Assembly: GCA_019347855.1 (NCBI GenBank)
Contig: JAHWKO010000023.1
Span: forward strand, 1 to 26,404
Reading direction: 5' to 3'
Origin: Actinomycetota bacterium
Lineage (GTDB): Bacteria; Actinomycetota; Nitriliruptoria; Nitriliruptorales; JAHWKO01
Length of the DNA: 26,404 nucleotides
The position numbers and the translations under genes were made by a program. This document shows positions 20,811 through 26,404 of the stretch, in pieces. Under the pieces are notes generated by a model. That model ran no database searches and was not told where the DNA came from. It worked only from the letters and a program-made list of their open reading frames with translations. Within the stretch, counting starts at the first letter, position 1. Every line of letters starts with the position of its first letter.

Positions 20811-21782
20811 ATGGACCGTCTCATCGAGCGCATCGCGGAACGCGTCCCGGATCGGCTGTACCCGATCTGGGAGATCAGCCGACGCCTCGTGGTCGACAGC
20901 CTCCGCGACCGGGTCCCCGGACTGGCAGCCGAGGCCGCGTTCTTCTCCCTGCTCGCGATGGTCCCGATGCTGCTCGTCATCGTCGGGACGGCCGGGCTCG
21001 TCGCCAAGCAGTTCGGCCAGGACACCCTCGACACCCTCCAGACCGTCATCCTCACCCCAGCGGCAGCGATGCTGACCACCGACGCGTTCATCAACTTCCG
21101 CGTGCTCGTCGTGGAGACCCTCGCGTCGGGCCAGGGCCGCATCATCTCGATCGGGTTCCTGTTCGCACTGTGGGCGGGATCGCGCGCTATCGCGACCTAC
21201 CTCAAGGCACTGGGGGTGGCCTACGACGTCGAGGACGGTCGCGAGCCATGGCAACAGCGGCTCCTCGCGATCGGCTTCATGCTGGCCGCGACCCTCTTCG
21301 GGACCGTCGCGCTGCCGGCCATGGTGCTCGGACCGGAGCTCGTGCAGCGCCTGCTGCCCCTGGACGCGATGACCAGGGAGATCTTCCAGTGGACCTTCTA
21401 CCCCGGCCTGATCGTGCTCTCGGTGGGCGTGCTCGCGTCCTTCTACCACCTGGGGGTCCCGTGGGACACGCCGTGGCGACGTGACCTGCCGGGAGCCGTG
21501 CTGGCGGTGGTCCTCTGGTTGGTCGGCAGCTACGGCGTGCGGGTCTACGCGGCCGTGTCGATCGCGCGGAGCGATGCGCTGTACGGCTTCCTCGCGACCC
21601 CGCTGGTGTTCCTCGTGTGGCTGTACGTCACCTCGCTCGCGATCCTGCTGGGGGCCGAGCTCAACGCGGAGATCGAGAAGATCTGGCCCCACGACGAGTA
21701 CGGATCCCGCACCGTGCCCCACGTCCGCCAGGCGATCCGCGACCGCCGTGACGGTCAGGTCCCGACGGGAGGGCCCTCCTGA
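20811..21782 (+). CDS. YihY/virulence factor BrkB family membrane protein
   Basis: A 323-residue protein with about six membrane helices. The family hallmarks are the N-terminal LAAEAAFFSLLAMVPMLLV (residues 38-56), the WAGSRAIATYLKALGVAY segment (119-136), and the final YGFLATPLVFLVWLYVTS (256-273) and LLGAELNAEIE stretch. BrkB/YihY proteins are probable inner-membrane transporters or envelope factors; the substrate is unknown. TAGGGT at 20799-20804 ends six bases before the ATG, so a leaderless transcript is possible. Its last 28 bases overlap the 3' end of the convergent phosphatase gene. Confidence 0.9.
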   Translation: MDRLIERIAERVPDRLYPIWEISRRLVVDSLRDRVPGLAAEAAFFSLLAMVPMLLVIVGTAGLVAKQFGQDTLDTLQTVILTPAAAMLTTDAFINFRVLVVETLASGQGRIISIGFLFALWAGSRAIATYLKALGVAYDVEDGREPWQQRLLAIGFMLAATLFGTVALPAMVLGPELVQRLLPLDAMTREIFQWTFYPGLIVLSVGVLASFYHLGVPWDTPWRRDLPGAVLAVVLWLVGSYGVRVYAAVSIARSDALYGFLATPLVFLVWLYVTSLAILLGAELNAEIEKIWPHDEYGSRTVPHVRQAIRDRRDGQVPTGGPS

Positions 21783-22432
21783 TCGTCGGTGGGGCGGCCT
21801 CCCCGTGAGGTCCCCATGCGGAGCTCGGGAGGCAGGTGCGCGACCTGGTTCCAGGACACCAGACGCGTGCCGTGGTTCCCATCGACGTCCAGCTCCGTGA
21901 TCCCGCAGTTGGCGACCCCGGCCAGCACCCGCTCGTCGAGCCCCAGCAGCGCCTGCGTCCCGTGCCACACGGGGCCACCGTGGGTGATGCACACGACGGG
22001 GCGCCCGTGCGCCCGGTCCAGCAGCCCACGCAGCGCACGCGTCACCCGTCCGACCAGCGTCGGGCTGTCCTCACCGCCGACCTCGGCGACCACGTCATCG
22101 CCAGCCTTCCAGCGGTGCCAGCGGTCCGGATCCCGCTCGGCGATGACCGTCGCGAGCTCGCCGGTCCAGCGACCGAAGTGCCGCTCGCGGAGGTCGTCCT
22201 CCCAGGTGACCTCAGCCCCCAGCAGGTCCTCGAACGGCTCGGCGGTCTCGCGGCAGCGCTGCAGGTCCGAGGCAGCGAGCAGCGCCCCCTCGTAGACCTC
22301 GGCGACCAGCGCCGCCGTCACCAGCGCCTGACGGCGACCCCGATCGCTCAGTCCAGTACCGGACTGGCCCTGGATGCGCCGCTCGACGTTCCACTCGGAC
22401 TCGCCGTGGCGGACGAGGACCAGCCGCGTCAC
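21755..22432 (-). CDS. Histidine phosphatase (phosphoglycerate mutase-like) family protein
   Basis: A 225-residue protein with the catalytic LVRHGESEWN (residues 6-15) holding the phospho-accepting histidine, GLSDRGRRQA (26-35), and the second active-site THGGPVW. Such enzymes act on small phosphoesters; annotation as GpmB is not justified. GTG 22432 overlaps the rsfS stop (GTGA), so translation is coupled. The nadD, LCP, rsfS, phosphatase order is conserved in many actinobacteria. The last residues beyond ELRMG are polar and probably disordered. Confidence 0.9.
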   Translation of the reverse strand: MTRLVLVRHGESEWNVERRIQGQSGTGLSDRGRRQALVTAALVAEVYEGALLAASDLQRCRETAEPFEDLLGAEVTWEDDLRERHFGRWTGELATVIAERDPDRWHRWKAGDDVVAEVGGEDSPTLVGRVTRALRGLLDRAHGRPVVCITHGGPVWHGTQALLGLDERVLAGVANCGITELDVDGNHGTRLVSWNQVAHLPPELRMGTSRGGRPTDDQEGPPVGT

Positions 22433-22833
22433 CGTGCGGGACGGGCCGCCGGCACGGCGTCGTCCACGCGCTCGCCCGTGTCCGGGTCGATCCTGGGGAC
22501 GTCCGACCACAGGCGTTCGAGCGCGAAGTAGTCGCGACGCTCCTCGTCGAACAGGTGGCACACGACATCGCCGAAGTCCAGCAGGTACCAGCCGGACTCG
22601 GGCGTCCCCTCGCGCCGGATCGGCCGACGGTCGTGCTCGGAGCGGAGCGCCTCCTCGATGGCGTCGGCGATCGCTTTGAGCTGACGGTCGTTGCGAGCGG
22701 ACGCGATGACGAACAGGTCCACGAGGGTCAGCAGGTCCGCTACCTCGAGGGCCACCAGGTCCGATCCCTGCTTCTCGTCGGCCGCCCGGATGGCGGTGAG
22801 CGCCGCGGTGATGGCGTCGTCCTGCGCTGGCAC
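22429..22833 (-). CDS. rsfS: Ribosomal silencing factor RsfS
   Basis: A 134-residue protein of the RsfS/Iojap family, which binds ribosomal protein uL14 and blocks subunit joining under nutrient limitation. It shows VALEVADLLTLVDLFVIASA (residues 27-46), NDRQLKAIADAIEEAL (48-63), EGTPESGWYLLDFGDVVCHLF (75-95) and EERRDYFALERLW (97-109), the family's full core. The acidic and proline-rich C-terminus is slightly extended. GTG 22833 follows GAGGGGG. Next to LCP and nadD on the same strand. Confidence 0.95.
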   Translation of the reverse strand: MPAQDDAITAALTAIRAADEKQGSDLVALEVADLLTLVDLFVIASARNDRQLKAIADAIEEALRSEHDRRPIRREGTPESGWYLLDFGDVVCHLFDEERRDYFALERLWSDVPRIDPDTGERVDDAVPAARPAR

Positions 22834-22923
22834 GGTCCCCCTCGGATCGCGGTCGGTGGGGCGGTCACCCGACAGGCAACCACAGGGTCACGGCGCGTGC
22901 ACGCCGGCTCGGTGATCGGTCGC

Positions 22924-24273
22924 TCAGCGTTCCAGGAAGTCCTGGCCGACCACGATCGTGATATCGACCACCGACTGCGGTGTCCGGCTGATCTCGATCT
23001 GGCCCACGCCCAGCAGCCGCTGCACGTCTCGCGCCAGGGCCAGCTGGGCCGGGGCGTCGTCGTAGACGATGATCCTCGTGGTGTCGTGGTCGAAGCTGTT
23101 CGCGTTGTCGGTCAGCCGGACGACGAACCCCGCCGGCACGAGGAGCTCGGCGACGTCCTGGCCGATGCCGGGCTCCCCGTTGCCGTTGAGGATCTGCAGC
23201 CGCCGCCCGGCCTGGCCGGCGCTTGAGGGGATCGAGTCCGCGAAACGGTCGGCGATCAGCGCGTCGGCGCGCTCACGCTCGATCCGCAACGACCCGTCCT
23301 CCCCCGACCCCACGGGCGTCACGGGGAGGATCAGCGATCCCAGCGCATCCCGCTCGGCGGCTGCCACGGCAGCTGCCAGCACGGAACGCAGCTCGTCATC
23401 GGGCACGGGGGTGTCGAACATCGGGGCGCCGCCCGAGAACAGCTGGTCCATCGACGCCGGATCCGCGGCGAGCTCCGCGAACAGCGCCTCGATCACCCGA
23501 CTCGCCCGCGCGAGCCGGTCGAGATCGCCAGCGCCCTCCTCGAAGGTCAGGTACTCAGCCAGCCGCGGGCCGTCGAGGTGCTGGGTCCCCGGCTCGAAGC
23601 GCACGCGGCTCGTCCCGTCCTCGTCGGTCGCGACGAGCCGACTCGGTACGTCGACCGTGAGCCCCCCGATCCGCTCGAACACCGAGGCCCAACCCGACGC
23701 GCTGATCGTCACCACCCCGTCGAAGTGCACCCCCAGGAGGTTGTCGAGCGTGGACAGCAGCAGCGGTGCGTCGCCGAACGCGTACGCGCGGCCGAGCTGA
23801 TCGAGTCCGTGTCCCGGGATGTCGGCGACCGTCGTGGTCGGCACGAACAGCACCGTTCCCTGCGCGGGCTCACGGTCCGCCTCGAGGACGAACACGAGCG
23901 AGGCGGCCGGCGGCGTGCGCTGCTCGTCGAACGTGACGAACACCAAGGTCGAGGTCGGCGCCGGGGCGTCCGCCCCGTCGCCCCCTGCGGCACCCCCGCC
24001 CCCGCCGAGGTCCAACGGCAGCAGCGTCGCGCCCCATATCCCGAGGGCCGCGAGACCCGCGAGGAGCACGACCAGGCCGACCGTCCGGAGCAGACGTCGA
24101 CGACGCCTGCTCCGGCGCAGCGAGCGCCGGCGACCCGATGAGCGGCGCCGTCGTCGAGGCACCGTCCGGGCGTCGTCCGCACGGTCCTGCACCTCGGCCG
24201 CCGGCCGGTCGAACACCTCGCCGGGTGACGGAACGGTCGCGCGGCGATCGGTCTCGTGAACGTCGATCGGCAT
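22924..24273 (-). CDS. LytR-CpsA-Psr (LCP) protein with LytR C-terminal domain; degenerate active site
   Basis: A 449-residue protein: an arginine-rich cytoplasmic N-terminus (about 39-62), one membrane helix (about 64-83), a Gly/Ala/Pro linker, an LCP domain (about 108-280) and a LytR_C domain (about 360-449). LCP enzymes attach glycopolymers to peptidoglycan. This one keeps the fold (LGRAYAFGDAPLLL, DNLLGVHFDGVV, FERIGGLTVDVP, GTQHLDGPRLAEYL). It lacks the usual SxPRD and YxRxR arginines: the aligned segments read FVPTTT and YLTFEE. Catalysis as in Cps2A is therefore doubtful. ATG 24273 overlaps the nadD stop (ATGA) and follows GAGGGGG. Confidence 0.85.
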   Translation of the reverse strand: MPIDVHETDRRATVPSPGEVFDRPAAEVQDRADDARTVPRRRRRSSGRRRSLRRSRRRRRLLRTVGLVVLLAGLAALGIWGATLLPLDLGGGGGAAGGDGADAPAPTSTLVFVTFDEQRTPPAASLVFVLEADREPAQGTVLFVPTTTVADIPGHGLDQLGRAYAFGDAPLLLSTLDNLLGVHFDGVVTISASGWASVFERIGGLTVDVPSRLVATDEDGTSRVRFEPGTQHLDGPRLAEYLTFEEGAGDLDRLARASRVIEALFAELAADPASMDQLFSGGAPMFDTPVPDDELRSVLAAAVAAAERDALGSLILPVTPVGSGEDGSLRIERERADALIADRFADSIPSSAGQAGRRLQILNGNGEPGIGQDVAELLVPAGFVVRLTDNANSFDHDTTRIIVYDDAPAQLALARDVQRLLGVGQIEISRTPQSVVDITIVVGQDFLER

Positions 24274-24872
24274 CAGCCCCCCTCGCGGTACAGGTCACGG
24301 TCGTACACGTAGCGCTCGACGGCTTCGGGCAGTTGGAACCGGACGGCGGCACCGTCCCGGAACCGTCTCCGGAGGTCGGTCGAGGAGATGCCGATGTCGG
24401 GGACCTCCGCGGTGCGTACCCGGTCGATCATCGGCGTGTCCGGCGCGAGGCTGTACCCGGGGCGCGTCACGACGACGAAGGTCGCCAGGCCGAGCGCGCG
24501 CTCGATCTCCCTCCACTCGTCGAGCCGCTGGGCCGCGTCCGCTCCGAGGAGGAAGTAGAGCTCGCAGTCCGGATCGACCCGGGACAGCTCCTGGAGGGTC
24601 TCGGACGTGAACGTGGGACCCTCGCGGTCGATCTCGGTGCGGTTGACGGTGAAACGGTCCAGCCCAGCGACGGCGAGCTCCGCCATGCGCAACCGGTCGT
24701 CGGCCGGCGAGCACTCGTCCTTCATCCACGGTTGGCCGGCCACCACGAACTGGACCTCGTCGAGATCGAGCTCCACACGGACGCACTCGGCCACGATCAG
24801 GTGGCCGAGGTGCGGCGGGTCGAACGTGCCGCCGAGGAGTCCGATGCGGCGGCCGTCTTGGACGGGGGTCAT
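24273..24872 (-). CDS. nadD: Nicotinate-mononucleotide adenylyltransferase
   Basis: A 199-residue enzyme of NAD synthesis that joins ATP and nicotinate mononucleotide. The nucleotidyl-transferase motif GGTFDPPHLGH (residues 14-24) has the (H/T)xGH active site. QPWMKDE (48-54), YFLLGADA (107-114), TRPGY (137-141) and the C-terminal ISSTDLRRR (164-172; ISST.iR) are all present. ATG 24872 has no clear ribosome site, but TACCCT (minus strand, 24881-24886) ends eight bases earlier, so a leaderless transcript is possible. Upstream in-frame starts to 25046 encode low-complexity sequence and are not supported. Confidence 0.95.
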   Translation of the reverse strand: MTPVQDGRRIGLLGGTFDPPHLGHLIVAECVRVELDLDEVQFVVAGQPWMKDECSPADDRLRMAELAVAGLDRFTVNRTEIDREGPTFTSETLQELSRVDPDCELYFLLGADAAQRLDEWREIERALGLATFVVVTRPGYSLAPDTPMIDRVRTAEVPDIGISSTDLRRRFRDGAAVRFQLPEAVERYVYDRDLYREGG

Positions 24873-24924
24873 CCTGGGGAAGGGTAGCCAGACCCACCTC
24901 CAGGACCCCGCAGGCCCCCCGTCT

Positions 24925-24981
24925 CCCGCATCGGGGTGGATCTCCTTGCACATGGTGCAAGTTCCGTCACCCCGATGCGGG
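24925..24981. promoter_or_regulatory. 57-bp nested perfect inverted repeat between nadD and the sigma factor gene
   Basis: Outer arms CCCGCATCGGGGTG (24925-24938) and CACCCCGATGCGGG (24968-24981) are perfectly complementary over 14 bases. Inner arms CTTGCAC (24945-24951) and GTGCAAG (24955-24961) are perfectly complementary over 7 and share the same centre (24953). The two stems are separated by a symmetric six-base internal loop on each side. It lies in the 211-base divergent gap between nadD and the sigma factor. It may be an operator pair or an RNA hairpin; no T-run is present, so a terminator is unlikely. Confidence 0.7.
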
Positions 24982-25083
24982 TGGGCGGGTAAACCTCGCA
25001 GGGCCACCGTGCGTCGGGGTGGGTGGGACCGACGCTCGGAGCGCACGTTGCGGACACCGACCGTGAGTGAGAGGGGGCGACCC

Positions 25084-25599
25084 GTGGGTCCGGAGGACCA
25101 CCATCCCCCGTCCTTCGAGCGCTTCTACGCCGACGAGTTCCGCGGCGTCCTCGCCTACCTCATCGCCCGCACCGGTGACCGGTGGGTCGCCGAGGAGCTC
25201 GCACAGGAGACCTTCTCGCGCGCCTACCGGAACTGGGAGGACGTCCGCGACCACGAGCGCCCGGGGGCGTGGGCACGCACCGTCGCCCACAACCTGGCGA
25301 TGTCGCGGTTCCGTCGGCTGGGCGCCGAGGCGCGCGCCATGGTCCGGCTGCGCGGGATGCGGATGGATCCCGCCGAGCTCGGGCCGGTACCGGTCGACGA
25401 GGAGTTCTGGGAGGAGGTCCGGCGCCTCCCGGAGCGCCAGTCCCAGGCCGTGATGCTGCACTACCTCGAGGATCTCCCGGTCGCCACGATCGCCGACGTC
25501 CTGGGATGCACGCAGAACACCGCGAAGGTCCACCTGCACCGTGGCAGACGACGGCTGGCGGAACGGCTGCAGCTCGACCTCGACGGAGGTGTCGCATGA
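25084..25599 (+). CDS. ECF RNA polymerase sigma factor, SigE family type
   Basis: A 171-residue sigma-70 family protein with region 2 (FERFYADEFRGVLAYLIART, WVAEELAQETFSRAYRNW, GAWARTVAHNLAMSRFRR) and region 4 (LPERQSQAVMLHYLEDLPVA, TIADVLGCTQNTAKVHLHRG). Region 3 is missing, as in all ECF factors. GTG 25084 follows GAGGGGGC; GTG 25063, seven residues upstream, is an alternative without a good site. Its stop overlaps the start of the next gene, which encodes a membrane-anchored protein, the usual place of an anti-sigma factor. The nested inverted repeat lies 103 bases upstream. Confidence 0.92.
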   Translation: MGPEDHHPPSFERFYADEFRGVLAYLIARTGDRWVAEELAQETFSRAYRNWEDVRDHERPGAWARTVAHNLAMSRFRRLGAEARAMVRLRGMRMDPAELGPVPVDEEFWEEVRRLPERQSQAVMLHYLEDLPVATIADVLGCTQNTAKVHLHRGRRRLAERLQLDLDGGVA

Positions 25600-26309
25600 A
25601 GCTCGACGAACGCGCCCGACGAGCCGCGGAAGCGGTCCGCGAACAGGCGGAAGCGGCCGACCCAGCACCGATGCTGGAACGGATCCGCGGCGAGCGCACG
25701 GGGCGACGGCGCCTGGTGCTGGTAGGGGTGGGCGCCGCGGCGGCGCTCGCGTCCATCGTGGCCGTGGCCGTCCTGGTGCTGCAGCCTCCCGACAGTGGCC
25801 CCGTGATCGACGCGGTGGTGCCCGGCGACGAGGAACCGACCGAACCCCCGACCGGTGACCCTTCGCCTGTCCGCACGCCACCGACGGACGCCGTCGGGAC
25901 GTGGGCGCAGGTCCGCTCCGAGAGCTTCGCGGGTCCCAGCGATCAGGTCATCACCGGGATCGCGGTCGCCAACGGGTTCGCGGTCGCGGTGGGCGGGGAC
26001 GGCGAGCAGGCCGCGGTCTGGCGTTCCGGACCCGGCGAGGTGGACCGCTGGGAACGGGCACCCGTCGACCTGTGTGGGGAGGCCTCATGCACGATCCGCG
26101 ACGTCACCACCGTCCGCGAGGCGTTCCTGGCGATGGCGGAGGCCGACCCCGACCACTACCTCGTGGTCGACGCCCGGCTGCCCGTCGACGAGATCGCCGC
26201 GCTTGCCGACCTGGTCGACATCGTGACGGAGGATGACCTTCATTCGCTGATCTCCTCGGTCTCCGCGGTGTCGATGTCGGTCTCGGCCACCTCGTCGGCA
26301 CCGGCGTAG
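25596..26309 (+). CDS. Membrane-anchored sigma-factor partner, 3' end replaced by foreign sequence
   Basis: The reading frame gives 237 residues. Residues 1-170 form a credible gene product: a charged cytoplasmic N-terminus (MKLDERARRAAEAVREQAEA), one membrane helix near 40-62 (LVLVGVGAAAALASIVAVAV), an acidic/proline linker and the start of an extracytoplasmic domain with strands IAVANGFAVAVGG and a CGEASC pair. It lacks a zinc-anti-sigma HxxxCxxC motif. From about residue 173 the sequence matches the C-terminus of thymidylate kinase and then reads antisense to bL9, so the true 3' end of this gene is missing. ATG 25596 overlaps the sigma-factor stop. Confidence 0.55.
   Translation: MKLDERARRAAEAVREQAEAADPAPMLERIRGERTGRRRLVLVGVGAAAALASIVAVAVLVLQPPDSGPVIDAVVPGDEEPTEPPTGDPSPVRTPPTDAVGTWAQVRSESFAGPSDQVITGIAVANGFAVAVGGDGEQAAVWRSGPGEVDRWERAPVDLCGEASCTIRDVTTVREAFLAMAEADPDHYLVVDARLPVDEIAALADLVDIVTEDDLHSLISSVSAVSMSVSATSSAPA
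26111..26201 (+). pseudogene. Thymidylate kinase C-terminal fragment
   Basis: Read in the same frame as the upstream gene, this stretch encodes VREAFLAMAEADPDHYLVVD and then ARLPVDEIAA. This is the near-C-terminal helix and strand of bacterial Tmk (VR.GFL.LA...P.RY.VVDA..PVDEVA). Nothing before it resembles the rest of Tmk: the preceding residues (CTIRDVTT) belong to the other protein. About 90 bases only, so it is a fragment and not a gene. Confidence 0.65.
26187..26243 (-). pseudogene. rplI: 5' end of rplI (ribosomal protein bL9), truncated
   Basis: From ATG 26243 on the minus strand the frame reads MKVILRHDVDQVGKRGDLV, an excellent match to the bL9 N-terminus (MKVILLEDVxxLGKKGDVV). After residue 19 or 20 the match stops and the reading enters the thymidylate-kinase-like sequence antisense. 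Its ATG overlaps the stop of the partial minus-strand gene upstream (ATGA), a natural operon junction. So the region 26187-26404 is probably genuine rpl-operon DNA joined to unrelated sequence. Confidence 0.75.
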
Positions 26310-26404
26310 ACGTCGTCGGTGATCTCGTCGACGTCATCACGATCACGGTCGTCGTCGCGGCCGCGATCGTCGTCACGACCACGACGATCGCCGTCGCGGC
26401 CCCG
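26240..26404 (-). CDS. 3' end of the gene preceding rplI, charged low-complexity tail (partial)
   Basis: The last 54 residues of a protein that runs off the window end. An RGRD/DDDR-rich stretch (RGRDDDRGRDDDRDRDD) is followed by an acidic tail (DEITDDVYAGADEVAETDID ... EEISE). The stop overlaps the rplI start. In bacteria the genes before rplI are usually rpsF, ssb and rpsR. This tail lacks the DDDIPF end of SSB and does not resemble bS18, so the gene is not identified; an extended bS6 or another protein is possible. Confidence 0.55.
   Translation of the reverse strand, partial: RGRDGDRRGRDDDRGRDDDRDRDDVDEITDDVYAGADEVAETDIDTAETEEISE

Noticed and set aside
22891..22906. CGGCG-N6-CGCCG hairpin behind the LCP gene as a terminator
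   Set aside because: Only five base pairs, no T-run, and it lies between co-oriented genes of a conserved operon; likely chance at this GC content.
25596..26309. A natural fusion of an anti-sigma protein with a thymidylate kinase domain
   Set aside because: Only about 30 Tmk residues are present, without the P-loop or other motifs, and the frame then reads antisense to bL9; a junction artefact or rearrangement explains it better.

Overview
The window is high-GC DNA with dense, often overlapping genes and frequent GTG starts, typical of an actinobacterium. DUF2510 repeats, a nadD-LCP-rsfS-phosphatase gene order, a SigE-type ECF sigma factor and an actinobacterial-type (group 1h) [NiFe]-hydrogenase all fit. 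The class cannot be fixed from this sequence alone. No tRNA, rRNA, CRISPR array or insertion sequence was seen.

Positions 1-18152 are dominated by a putative high-affinity H2-oxidation locus. The structural operon runs on the minus strand from 16437 down to 11694: small subunit, large subunit, a two-domain alpha-beta-barrel protein and a divergent M52 maturation-protease homologue. A divergent operon at 16549-18152 carries a winged-helix protein with a Cys/His-rich tail, a PadR-type regulator and a CooC-like nickel ATPase. The gap between the two operons holds three consecutive perfect inverted repeats. About 8 kb away lies a second accessory block: another CooC-like ATPase with another alpha-beta-barrel protein (minus), and a plus operon of NifU-like, TPR and degenerate BirA-like proteins (3429-5987). 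No hypA-F genes and no CO dehydrogenase are in the window.

Between these blocks (6103-11689) is an unusual cluster of eight small single-pass membrane proteins. Three are larger tandem paralogues built on seven-residue repeats and ending in cysteine pairs. Five are tiny (82-95 aa) and at least some share a PLxxxxxxIN-type motif. They are accompanied by a DUF1059 protein and a lipoprotein, and two unrelated minus-strand envelope genes split them. I consider this cluster, together with the hydrogenase accessory genes around it, the best candidate for an undescribed system. A role as an envelope anchor or scaffold is inference only.

Positions 18154-24872 are ordinary chromosome: a YdjM-like membrane protein, a cupredoxin, GDPD, hemolysin III, a BrkB/YihY protein, and the housekeeping run nadD-LCP-rsfS-histidine phosphatase. 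Upstream of nadD lies a 57-bp nested perfect inverted repeat, followed by an ECF sigma factor and a membrane-anchored partner. The last roughly 300 bases look like a mosaic. The partner gene runs into a thymidylate-kinase C-terminal fragment, which runs into an antisense start of ribosomal protein bL9, with about 15-18 bp of shared sequence at the second junction. This could be a rearrangement or an assembly or amplification chimera, so annotation beyond about 26110 should not be trusted.
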